This document shows, in pieces, positions 25,841 to 33,872 of a stretch of DNA of 64,000 nucleotides. Below the pieces are notes generated by a model. It did no database searches and had not been told where the DNA came from. It saw only the letters and a list, made by a program, of their open reading frames with translations. The stretch's first letter is position 1, and each line of letters starts with the position of its first letter. Made by a program: the position numbers and the translations under genes. Origin of the DNA: Thalassotalea_F euphylliae (lineage in GTDB: Bacteria > Pseudomonadota > Gammaproteobacteria > Enterobacterales > Alteromonadaceae); NCBI RefSeq assembly GCF_042682785.1, contig NZ_JBHUIB010000003.1, positions 248,001 through 312,000 on the forward strand, read 5' to 3'.

Positions 25841-26421
25841 TTTCACCGGTTGTTCCCGAGGAAATGGCCACTGAAAATAGGCCTATCCTCGCTAAGATTG
25901 GGACCTATATCCTAGAAGTCATGGGTTGGAAAATAACGGGTGAGTTGCCAGCCCACCCTAAAGTTGTTTTTGCGGTAGCGCCACATACATCAAACTGGGA
26001 CTTCATAATCGCACTCTGTGCGATGCTTCATTTACAGTTGAAAGTATCTTTTATGGGAAAAGCGTCCATTTTTATATTTCCTGTTCGTGGTTTGCTGCTT
26101 AAGTTAGGCGGCATACCTATTGACAGGAGTTGTCCACACGGCGTGGTAGAGCAAATGGCAAAAGAGTTTGAACGTAAAGAAAAGCTCGCACTGGGACTTG
26201 CGCCAGAAGGTACGCGCAGTAAAACGAAAGAGTGGAAAAAAGGCTTCCTATATATCGCAAAAAAAGCAAACGTCCCCGTTGTTCCTGTCAGTTTTCATTT
26301 CGACAAAAAAGAATTGAAGTTTCATAAAGCGATGAACATTTCAGGCGACATAGACGAAGAATTGGTGAGAGTAAAGTCGTATTTTGACACCGCCTGTGCA
26401 AAAAATCCCCAAGCGGTATAG
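25837..26421 (+). CDS. PlsC-like 1-acyl-glycerol-3-phosphate acyltransferase family protein
   Basis: Membrane-associated acyltransferase of 194 residues. Motif I is HTSNWD (HX4D, catalytic His at about residue 50), motif III is APEGTRSKTKEWKKGF, and VPVVPVSF is motif IV-like. The acyl acceptor is probably a lysophospholipid or related glycerolipid, but this compact subgroup is not characterised to my knowledge. It overlaps the DUF3014 gene, suggesting a joint envelope role. Confidence 0.82.
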   Translation: MISPVVPEEMATENRPILAKIGTYILEVMGWKITGELPAHPKVVFAVAPHTSNWDFIIALCAMLHLQLKVSFMGKASIFIFPVRGLLLKLGGIPIDRSCPHGVVEQMAKEFERKEKLALGLAPEGTRSKTKEWKKGFLYIAKKANVPVVPVSFHFDKKELKFHKAMNISGDIDEELVRVKSYFDTACAKNPQAV

Positions 26422-26438
26422 AGAATAGCACTAAGTTC

Positions 26439-26467
26439 TTGCAACCATGCTGTGCTTTAGCGATAAT
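26439..26467 (+). promoter_or_regulatory. promoter of the SRP RNA gene
   Basis: TTGCAA (26439-26444), 17-bp spacer, GATAAT (26462-26467), then a GC-rich discriminator TCGCGCCG typical of growth-rate-controlled stable RNA promoters. The RNA starts about 30-40 bases further on after 5' processing. Confidence 0.7.
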
Positions 26468-26505
26468 TCGCGCCGTTATCTTGGTAACCCACCGGATAGT
26501 TTTAT

Positions 26506-26619
26506 GGTGACCCTTTCGGTCCCCTCGCAATGATACTCTGTAAACCCGGCCAGGCCCGGAAGGGAGCAACCGTAGCAGACGACTCATGTGCCGGGGTGTG
26601 GCTGGAAGGGTGACCACCC
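26506..26619 (+). ncRNA. ffs: 4.5S SRP RNA
   Basis: About 114 bases folding into one long hairpin. It contains the conserved Ffh-binding apical region: CCAGGCCCGGAAGGGAGCA with the GGAA tetraloop, and AGCAGACGACTCATGTGCCGGG on the 3' side. Ends GGTGACCCTT and AAGGGTGACC pair with one mismatch. It aligns along its full length with E. coli 4.5S RNA. Ends are set by this alignment and could shift by a few bases. Confidence 0.93.
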
Positions 26620-26713
26620 AACTTTTCTTCCTCACTAGAAAATCTCAACCTTAACCTTTTACTCATTTGTCGTTAGACTGTTCCGGTGAAGTAATAAATT
26701 AAGGATGTAAAGA

Positions 26714-27385
26714 ATGTCGTTGTCTGCTGAAAAAGTTGACACTTTCTTCGAGTTAACGCCTGGTAAGGCGATGGATATACAGCTCACGCACCCCGTAAAT
26801 ACACGCTTAAAAGCATTACTCGTTGGCTATGAGATCGGTAAGTATATATTGGTTCGACCGCCAGAAATTACGACAGCAAGCGGCCTCAAAAATATCTTGG
26901 TTGAGGGTAATATTGTCATAGTGCGATATATAGTCGAGGGGACCACAGGGAAGTGCTATGCATTTAAAGCGGCTATTAAGCACATCACTAAACATCCTCA
27001 TACATTACTTTTTCTCGATTATCCGCAAAAAATAGAGTCGCGCGAACTACGCACGCATCAAAGGTTTACTACGCATATTCCAGCCTCTATTTGGTCTACA
27101 ACGAACAGACAAGAGGGACAGCACCGCATCGAAGGTATAATTAGCGATATATCCGCATCAGGGTGCGGATTCTCGTTTCAAACTGAAAACGAAAAGCTAA
27201 AAGTGAATAAAACTGATGTGATGATTAGTCTTGCGCTGCGCGAAGACGAGAAGATAGAAATTCCAGCATTGGTATGCAATAGCCGATTTGAGCAGGGAAA
27301 AGTGTTTGTTGGAATAAAGTTTAATGAAGCCGATAAGCAAGTAGAAAAGATTTTAGAGCACCTACTTATCGACCAAGCGTTTTAA
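26714..27385 (+). CDS. PilZ domain protein, YcgR-like c-di-GMP receptor
   Basis: Cytosolic protein of 223 residues. An N-terminal YcgR-type beta domain (1 to about 105) is followed by a PilZ domain at about 107-215, which holds the RxxxR motif as RTHQR and the D/NxSxxG motif as DISASGCG, the residues that bind c-di-GMP. It is a candidate flagellar-brake or surface-behaviour effector. It converges on a ComFB-like gene 20 bases away. Confidence 0.85.
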   Translation: MSLSAEKVDTFFELTPGKAMDIQLTHPVNTRLKALLVGYEIGKYILVRPPEITTASGLKNILVEGNIVIVRYIVEGTTGKCYAFKAAIKHITKHPHTLLFLDYPQKIESRELRTHQRFTTHIPASIWSTTNRQEGQHRIEGIISDISASGCGFSFQTENEKLKVNKTDVMISLALREDEKIEIPALVCNSRFEQGKVFVGIKFNEADKQVEKILEHLLIDQAF

Positions 27386-27404
27386 TCGTCAATAGGAGGC
27401 CATT

Positions 27405-27671
27405 TTATGAGTCTTGATGTGCTTCCATAAATTCCATGCCTTTTTGCACGGCTACTTTCACTTTACTCTCCATTTCAAACCGCTCAGATGCGGGCAAATA
27501 GAAAGCCATATCTACTTCGTGACGAATATAGCGAGTAGGTAACTGGTTAAGGACAATACAGGTTAAGTCGGCGATATAGTCGGCGTCATGCTTCTCATCA
27601 ATATTGAGCTCACTAAAATGCGCAATGACTAGGTTTTCATAATAATTGTGAATGTCGTCGGAAATCTTCAT
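27405..27671 (-). CDS. ComFB-like (late competence development) family protein
   Basis: Small protein of 88 residues starting MKISDDIHNYYENLVIAHFSEL, with the family pattern ADLTCIVLNQLPTRYIRH (about residues 34-51) that I recognise from ComFB. The start at 27671 is preceded by GAGGA; an in-frame ATG four codons earlier overlaps this site. ComFB proteins of cyanobacteria have been reported to bind c-di-GMP, so its position beside a PilZ protein is suggestive. The competence role is not established here. Confidence 0.7.
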   Translation of the reverse strand: MKISDDIHNYYENLVIAHFSELNIDEKHDADYIADLTCIVLNQLPTRYIRHEVDMAFYLPASERFEMESKVKVAVQKGMEFMEAHQDS

Positions 27672-27751
27672 TACTATCCTCATTGATTTTCATTCATGGC
27701 TAAAGCGTAACGCGACTTAAGAAAAAAAGCTAACCATTCTGGTGAATTACC

Positions 27752-28885
27752 GTGTATAAAATTGATGGGGAAACAATCTTTACCGAGAGTATGAAGAAAA
27801 CAATTAAGCCATGTTACTACGGCGATTATTTACAATTAGAAAAATTCTTAGATAGCCAAAAACCGGTTAGCGGAAATTACGGTGATGAGGCGCATGATGA
27901 AACCTTGTTTATTATTGTGCATCAAGCTTACGAGCTATGGTTTAAACAAATATTGCATGAGCTTCATAGTGTGATGCAAGTTTTTGCTAGAGACGATGTC
28001 AAAGATGAGCAGTTGACACAGGTAGTTCACCGTCTAAAACGCGTCATTAAAATTCAAGCGTTATTGAACCAACAAATTGAAGTTATGGAAACGATGACGC
28101 CACAAGACTTTTTGTCATTCAGGAACTATTTGGTACCAGCTTCGGGTTTTCAAAGCATCCAATTCAAGGTGCTAGAAATATCTTTAGGTCTGAAGTCTAA
28201 GTATCGTATCGATTTCGATAAACAATCTTTTTACAACCGCTTAACCGATGACCATAGAGAGTTCCTTGAGGGGCTTGAGCAACAGCCGAGTTTGTTTGAC
28301 CGTGTAGAGTCTTGGCTGGAAAGAATGCCGTTTTTGGAGTTTGAAGATTTTAAGTTTTGGCAGTTGTACCAAGACGCCACCCACAAAATGCTCGACCAAG
28401 AACTTGAGATTATCAACCAAAATGAAATGCTCTCTGAAAAAGAGCTCTCTCAACAACTTAAAGAGCATGCTTCTACGCGAGCTAATTTTGAAGCCTTGTT
28501 AGATGAAAAGTTATTTAACGAAGTAAGAAGTGCAGGGCGCTTTAGATTGACACAAAGGGCAACACTGTCGGCTCTCTTTATCAGCATGTATCGCGATAAG
28601 CCTATGTTTAATTTACCGTTTCAGTTTATAACTTGTTTAACGGAAATTGACGAACAGTTAACACTATGGCGTTATAAACACATGATGATGGTTCAACGAA
28701 TGCTTGGTAGTAAAATAGGTACTGGTGGCTCATCAGGGCATGACTATTTAAAGCGTACAACAGAAAGTAACCGTATCTACAAAGACTTTTTTAACCTGGC
28801 GACTTTTCTGTTACCAACTGATGCTTTACCTGAACTACCTGACAATGTTCATCAAGCATTAGGTTATTATTTTAATAAACGTTAA
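27752..28885 (+). CDS. kynA: tryptophan 2,3-dioxygenase
   Basis: Haem enzyme that opens the tryptophan indole ring to N-formylkynurenine. The 377-residue sequence has the active-site region HDETLFIIVHQAYELWFKQILHE (about 50-72), an R for substrate carboxylate, the haem-ligand region WRYKHMMMVQRMLGSKIGTGGSSGHDYL (about 305-332). It is longer than the compact bacterial enzymes (about 280-300), resembling the animal-type length. Start is GTG at 27752; the next ATG is 39 bases in. No other kynurenine gene is nearby. Confidence 0.93.
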   Translation: MYKIDGETIFTESMKKTIKPCYYGDYLQLEKFLDSQKPVSGNYGDEAHDETLFIIVHQAYELWFKQILHELHSVMQVFARDDVKDEQLTQVVHRLKRVIKIQALLNQQIEVMETMTPQDFLSFRNYLVPASGFQSIQFKVLEISLGLKSKYRIDFDKQSFYNRLTDDHREFLEGLEQQPSLFDRVESWLERMPFLEFEDFKFWQLYQDATHKMLDQELEIINQNEMLSEKELSQQLKEHASTRANFEALLDEKLFNEVRSAGRFRLTQRATLSALFISMYRDKPMFNLPFQFITCLTEIDEQLTLWRYKHMMMVQRMLGSKIGTGGSSGHDYLKRTTESNRIYKDFFNLATFLLPTDALPELPDNVHQALGYYFNKR

Positions 28886-28906
28886 CTGACTCGATGAGCG
28901 ATCTTG

Positions 28907-29512
28907 CTATGAAGGTCGCTTCTCCGCCATTTCAATATCCCGTTCGATCGTCGAAATGGCTTTTCTACATCGTCCCAACCTTTGGTGAAGTGCTAGTATC
29001 TCGGCACTTAATTGGGCTGCTTTCTCTTGTTTTGCTTTTGCACGTTCGTATTCGCGCTCTGTGATCATTAAAGCTAGGCGACGCTCAAATTCGTGGTGCT
29101 CAGCAAGCTTCGCATATAGTGCGTGAGTAGGAAGCATCACTTTTTGTGCAATTTTTTTATATTTATTCTGCTTAAAGCTGGGTGTCGCCGCCCTTATTTT
29201 CTTTTGTCGGGTTTGATGGCTTGCTATTGCAGTCACCAAAGCCCCGCACTGGTTTTCAATTTGTTCCGCGAGAGTTGCAGCATAAGTCATTTGTTGCTTG
29301 TTTAAGCATTGTTCAAGCTGCTTTAGCTTGTTTTCAGTCTCTGAAATATAGTCAAGGTACTCATAGCTTCTGGTAGCAAATATATTGTTTTCGATAATGT
29401 AGCGTTCGGAATAACTATTACTGCTTTTTGTCTTTTGTAGGCTCATTGCATCATTCTTTATCTGTGCAATAAGCTCAGCAAGTTTCGATAGTAACTTTGA
29501 ATTAGTTCTCAT
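28907..29512 (-). CDS. priC: PriC, primosomal replication protein N''
   Basis: Replication-restart factor that helps load DnaB at stalled forks. The 201-residue helical protein shares with E. coli PriC the C-terminal pattern FERRLALMITERE followed by LHQRLGRCRKAISTIERDIE. It is convergent with kynA; an imperfect hairpin (28897-28920) lies across the gap. It is 11 bases downstream of the TSUP gene on the same strand. Confidence 0.82.
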   Translation of the reverse strand: MRTNSKLLSKLAELIAQIKNDAMSLQKTKSSNSYSERYIIENNIFATRSYEYLDYISETENKLKQLEQCLNKQQMTYAATLAEQIENQCGALVTAIASHQTRQKKIRAATPSFKQNKYKKIAQKVMLPTHALYAKLAEHHEFERRLALMITEREYERAKAKQEKAAQLSAEILALHQRLGRCRKAISTIERDIEMAEKRPS

Positions 29513-29523
29513 AAGTTTTTAGA

Positions 29524-30297
29524 TTAAAACCAAGCGTTATAAGCTAGGTTTAAAGAGAGAATAACAACGACAAGCGTGAAGACCGGTCGAATAAACTTGC
29601 TACCAAATTTAATGGCAGAGTGCGCGCCAACCCATGCTCCAAGCATGAGAAAAATCCCCATGGATAAACCCAAAAGAATATTGACGTGCCCCAAGTAAAT
29701 AAAGGTAACTAGTGAGCATATGTTACTCACAAAATTGCATGAACGGGCTAATCCACTACTCAGTAGTAAATTTACTTTGTACAAAATGCTACTGGAGGTA
29801 ACCCAAAAAGCGCCAGTGCCTGGACCTGCAACACCATCATACAAACCAAGAACGATGCCTTGAATGGCTTGTTTTGTCTTCAGCCAAGCCATGTTTGAAG
29901 GTAAATCAACATTATCCGTTGCTACATTCTTCGCTAGCAGCGTATAGATAGCCGTTGCCATAATAAGAATAGGTAGCCCTTTTTCGAGTAGCTCAGTGTC
30001 AATGTAACTGACAATAACTGTGCCTAGAATACTGCCAATGGCGGTATAAATCAGTGCATAACGCCAAAATGACGGACTAAATAGCTTTTTGCGATAAAAG
30101 GTATAAGAAGCGATCGATGAACCAAAGGTAGACGCTAACTTATTTGTGCCTAATGTAACGTGAGGGGGAAGTCCAGACGCAAGTAAAGTCGGCACAGTTA
30201 GCATACCTCCACCACCTGCAACAGCATCAATGAAACCAGCGATAAAGCCTACGCTCAATATGGTTACCCACATTGTGGCGTCTAACATTGGTTCCAT
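29524..30297 (-). CDS. TSUP family permease (YfcA-like, sulfite exporter TauE/SafE)
   Basis: Inner-membrane protein of 257 residues with about eight hydrophobic helices and the two TSUP repeats marked by GFIDAVAGGGGMLTVPTLLASGLPPHVTLGTNKLAST and GLYDGVAGPGTGAFWV. The family transports sulfur- or carbon-containing anions; the substrate of YfcA-type members is unknown. It is first in a unit with priC. A 618-base gap separates it from the divergent TonB receptor. Confidence 0.88.
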   Translation of the reverse strand: MEPMLDATMWVTILSVGFIAGFIDAVAGGGGMLTVPTLLASGLPPHVTLGTNKLASTFGSSIASYTFYRKKLFSPSFWRYALIYTAIGSILGTVIVSYIDTELLEKGLPILIMATAIYTLLAKNVATDNVDLPSNMAWLKTKQAIQGIVLGLYDGVAGPGTGAFWVTSSSILYKVNLLLSSGLARSCNFVSNICSLVTFIYLGHVNILLGLSMGIFLMLGAWVGAHSAIKFGSKFIRPVFTLVVVILSLNLAYNAWF

Positions 30298-30730
30298 GTA
30301 TTAATCCCTCCAGAAAACGAAAGGCTAATACTAGCATAACCGGTTTAGAACCATTGATTTATTTAACGTTATTATCAAGATAAATCTGTATTTGATGAGG
30401 GCTTAGAGCAAAAAATGCTTGGAGTCTATATATTCTCCGGTGTGTTACAATTTTGTCATCGAGGTATATCTCGTAAAACGTTCAAATTTCTTTACGTCGG
30501 GTTGGCGTCGAAAATTCATGCTGTCGATGAACTCTTAACAGATATTTTCAATACAAAACTCAAATGTTAAAATTTTGTAAAAATGTTTTATTACAATGAG
30601 TTACGTTGTTCTTTTTACGTGCTGTCGAGTGATGGAAAATGTCTGGTCTGATTAGTGCTATTGGCGACTATTTGTCTGATAAAACAGTTTTGGGTGATGG
30701 ATATTTGAGCAGTGCTAAATGTTAAAATAT

Positions 30731-30768
30731 GTAACCCATCGTAACTTATCGTTATATTTGTAACCCAT
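30731..30768. repeat. phased GTAACYYAT repeats upstream of the TonB receptor
   Basis: GTAACCCAT at 30731-30739, GTAACTTAT at 30741-30749 and GTAACCCAT at 30760-30768, with start-to-start steps of 10 and 19 bases, ending 15 bases before the -35. The steps place them on one DNA face, as for an activator. Further upstream, TGTAA-N10-TTACA (30576-30595) is another inverted repeat. The rest of 30298-30915 is AT-rich with no gene. Confidence 0.5.
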
Positions 30769-30783
30769 TAGTTATAAATGGTG

Positions 30784-30813
30784 TTGACGCTGTAAACGGA
30801 ATGCGTTTAATAT
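30784..30813 (+). promoter_or_regulatory. promoter of the TonB-dependent receptor
   Basis: TTGACG (30784-30789), 18-bp spacer, TAATAT (30808-30813), leaving a leader of about 95 bases before the ATG at 30916. The -35 lies just after the repeat array at 30731-30768. Confidence 0.6.
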
Positions 30814-30915
30814 CATTGGCGACAGATCAGGTCCTAGACCGACATAAAAATCAACAAGGCAACATAGCCTTGAACTCAAAAACTAAAATCACGAAAGTGA
30901 TCCAGGGAGTATACA

Positions 30916-33747
30916 ATGTATCAAAGTAATAAGCTTACACGAGCTGTAAGACTTGCTATTGCGGCTGGTGCTGCGACTACAGCAATGGCAATGCCTGCTT
31001 CAGTTGCATTCGCTGAAGAAGCTGCAGAAGGCGAAAGCGTAGAGCGCATCCAGGTAACTGGTTCTCGTATCAAGCGTCAAGAATTAACGGCTGTAACGCC
31101 TATCATCGAAGTAGACGCACAAGAATTCGCAATCTCAGGTAACTTAAACGTTGAGCAAAAGCTAGCTGAGTTACCATCAACTCTTCCTTCTTTCGGTCCA
31201 AGCTCAAACAACCCAGGTGACGGTACTGCACGTGTTGATTTACGTGGTTTAGGCGATTCTCGTACACTAGTTATGGTTAACGGCCGTCGTTGGGTTCCAG
31301 CAAGCCAAGCGGGTGTTGTTGACTTAAACACTATCCCTGCATCTCTAATCGAGAACGTTGAAATCATCACTGGTGGTGCTTCTGCTGTATACGGTTCAGA
31401 CGCGTTAGGTGGTGTTGTTAACTTCAACATGAAAGATGATTTCGAAGGCGTTGAATTCTCAACTCTTTACGATATCACAGAAGAAGGCGATGCAGAGAAA
31501 TTCAACCTAGATATGACTTTAGGTGGCAACTTTGCTGACGACCGTGGTAACGCAGTAATCTACTTAGGTTACTCTAAGCGTGAAGAATTATTCCAAGGTG
31601 AGCGTGACTTCTCAAGCGTTGCGTTAACTGAAAGCGGTGACGAGCTAGTTCCAGGTGGTTCATCTGGTGTACCAGGTACTCGTATTTTCGCTGGCGATGT
31701 TGTATTAGCTGACGGTACTGTTGTAGGTACTTTCGACGAAAACGGTGGTGGTTTACCATGGGTTGAGCCTTCTTCACGTTTCAACTACGCACCTGATAAC
31801 TACTTACAGTTACCACAAGAGCGTTACTCAGCAAGTGCATTTGCTCACTTCTACATCAACGATGAAACTCGCATTTACTCAGAGCTTTCTTTCATCCGTA
31901 ACGAAGTTCCACAACAGTTAGCGCCAACTCCAGCGTTCACTACTATCGAAGTTAACCCTAACAGTGCTTTCTTCACGCCAGAAACACAACAAGCATTCCT
32001 TAACAGCGGTAGCTTGAACGAAAACGGTAACTACGATGTGTTCATCGGTCGCCGTATGGTTGAGAATGGTCCTCGTCAAGCAATTGATACTCGTGATGCA
32101 TTCCGTATCTTAGTAGGTATTGACGGTTACATTAATGACGATTGGTCATACGATGTATACTACAGCCGCGCAATGCTTGACCAAACTAACCTTCTAAACA
32201 ATGACGTTTCAGCGTCTCGCTTCAAGCAAGCAGTTTTAGTTACTGACGATGGTACAGCGTGTCAAGATACTTCTGGCGGCTGTGTTCCTATGAACATCTT
32301 CGGTGCTGGTAACATCTCTCAAGAAGCTGTTGATTTCGTAAACGTTGGTGCTGCTAACGTAACTAACATTACGCAAGAAGTATTCATGGCGAACGTTGCT
32401 GGTACTACTCCTTGGACACTACCGGGCGCTCAAGAGCCAATTGGTGTTGTATTCGGTTACGAGAAGCGTCAAGACGAATCATCTTTCCGTCCAGATGAGT
32501 TCTTATCTGCAGGTGACGTACTAGGTTTCAACGCTGGTAACGCAACAGTAGGTCAATACTCTTCTGATGAATTCTTCACAGAGATTTCAATTCCAGTTCT
32601 AGCGGGTAAAACATTCGCTGAAGACTTAAGCCTATGGGGTGCTGCGCGTTTCGCAGATTACTCTAACATCGGTAACGTTGAATCTTTCGCAACAGCTATT
32701 AACTGGGCGCCAACTGAGTGGGTTTCTGCTCGTTTCGGTTACCAACAAGCGGTACGTGCTCCTAACGTAACTGAGTTATTCTTAGGTGCTTCTAACGGCT
32801 TCCCAGGTGCAACAGATCCATGTGCATCAAACGGTTTCCAACCTGGTGTTACTGACGTAGCGCTTTGTGAAGCTACAGGTGTTCCAGCTGGTATGGTGGG
32901 TAACTTCGAACAAGCTAACTCACAAATTGAAGGTTCATTCGGTGGTAACGAAAACCTTTCTGAAGAAACTTCAGATACATACACTGTAGGTTTAGTTGTT
33001 CAACCAATGGACGGCCTTGACTTCACTATCGATTACTTCTCAATCGAAATTGAAGACGCAATCGCATCTTTCGGTGTAAACAACACGCTTAACGTATGTT
33101 ACAACGTTGTTCAAGATATCAATGACGTAACGTGTCAAAACATTACTCGTCGTGCAGACGGTAACGTTTCACTTGTTAAGTCTCTTAACGAAAACATCGG
33201 TCTAATTGAAACTTCAGGTGTTGACTTCAACATCACTTACAACACTGAGTTCGACTTCGGTTTCTTCGGTAACGGTTCTAGCTTAAACGTTCAATTCCGT
33301 TCAACGTTCCTAGACAAGTTCGAAATCACTCCGATTGCTTCGTTACCAGACCAAGTTAACAAGTGTGACGGTTACTTCGGTAACACATGTGGTACGCCAC
33401 GCCCAGAGTTCCAATCTAATACTCGTATTAACTGGACAACTGGTGATCTAACGCTTTCAGCATTAGTTCGTTACATCGGTGAAACTGAAGATGACCAATT
33501 AATGGTTGACCCAGACCTATCTGCTTCTGACTTAGTTGTTTCAGAACTAGATTCTAAAGTTTACGTTGACCTTTCAGCTAGCTACATCATCAGCGACGCT
33601 ATGAAAGTTAACTTCGGTGTTAAGAACGCATTCGACGAAGAGCCACAAGCACTTGGTGATTCTCAAGAACAAGCGAACACATTCCCAGAGCTTTACGACG
33701 TAATGGGTCCTCGCTTCTTCATCAGCGGTACTTACACTTTTAACTAA
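30916..33747 (+). CDS. TonB-dependent outer-membrane receptor
   Basis: Outer-membrane transporter of 943 residues. A signal peptide (cleavage after ASVAFA, about residue 33) is followed by TonB-box-like VERIQVTGSRIKR, a plug domain (VDLRGLGDSRTLVMVNGRRW, IENVEIITGGASAVYGSDALGGVVNF) and a 22-strand barrel ending in ...RFFISGTYTFN with terminal aromatic pattern. The ligand is unknown; the plug resembles receptors for organic compounds and peptides in Alteromonadales more than catecholate siderophore receptors. Codons are strongly biased (GGT, CGT, AAC, TTC), so expression should be high. A strong terminator follows at 33770. Confidence 0.95.
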   Translation: MYQSNKLTRAVRLAIAAGAATTAMAMPASVAFAEEAAEGESVERIQVTGSRIKRQELTAVTPIIEVDAQEFAISGNLNVEQKLAELPSTLPSFGPSSNNPGDGTARVDLRGLGDSRTLVMVNGRRWVPASQAGVVDLNTIPASLIENVEIITGGASAVYGSDALGGVVNFNMKDDFEGVEFSTLYDITEEGDAEKFNLDMTLGGNFADDRGNAVIYLGYSKREELFQGERDFSSVALTESGDELVPGGSSGVPGTRIFAGDVVLADGTVVGTFDENGGGLPWVEPSSRFNYAPDNYLQLPQERYSASAFAHFYINDETRIYSELSFIRNEVPQQLAPTPAFTTIEVNPNSAFFTPETQQAFLNSGSLNENGNYDVFIGRRMVENGPRQAIDTRDAFRILVGIDGYINDDWSYDVYYSRAMLDQTNLLNNDVSASRFKQAVLVTDDGTACQDTSGGCVPMNIFGAGNISQEAVDFVNVGAANVTNITQEVFMANVAGTTPWTLPGAQEPIGVVFGYEKRQDESSFRPDEFLSAGDVLGFNAGNATVGQYSSDEFFTEISIPVLAGKTFAEDLSLWGAARFADYSNIGNVESFATAINWAPTEWVSARFGYQQAVRAPNVTELFLGASNGFPGATDPCASNGFQPGVTDVALCEATGVPAGMVGNFEQANSQIEGSFGGNENLSEETSDTYTVGLVVQPMDGLDFTIDYFSIEIEDAIASFGVNNTLNVCYNVVQDINDVTCQNITRRADGNVSLVKSLNENIGLIETSGVDFNITYNTEFDFGFFGNGSSLNVQFRSTFLDKFEITPIASLPDQVNKCDGYFGNTCGTPRPEFQSNTRINWTTGDLTLSALVRYIGETEDDQLMVDPDLSASDLVVSELDSKVYVDLSASYIISDAMKVNFGVKNAFDEEPQALGDSQEQANTFPELYDVMGPRFFISGTYTFN

Positions 33748-33769
33748 TCATTAGTTAAATAGAGTTATT

Positions 33770-33800
33770 AAATGGCCAACATTAGTTGGCCATTTTTTTT
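33770..33800 (+). terminator. intrinsic terminator after the TonB receptor
   Basis: AAATGGCCAAC-ATTA-GTTGGCCATTT plus a T-run: eleven perfect pairs. The next gene begins only 73 bases on. Confidence 0.94.
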
Positions 33801-33872
33801 GCCCATAATTAAGTGTGGAAAAGCATAGGTTTTTCTTTAGAATAAAGGCAGTTTGAGCAAGTCATTTGTCGT

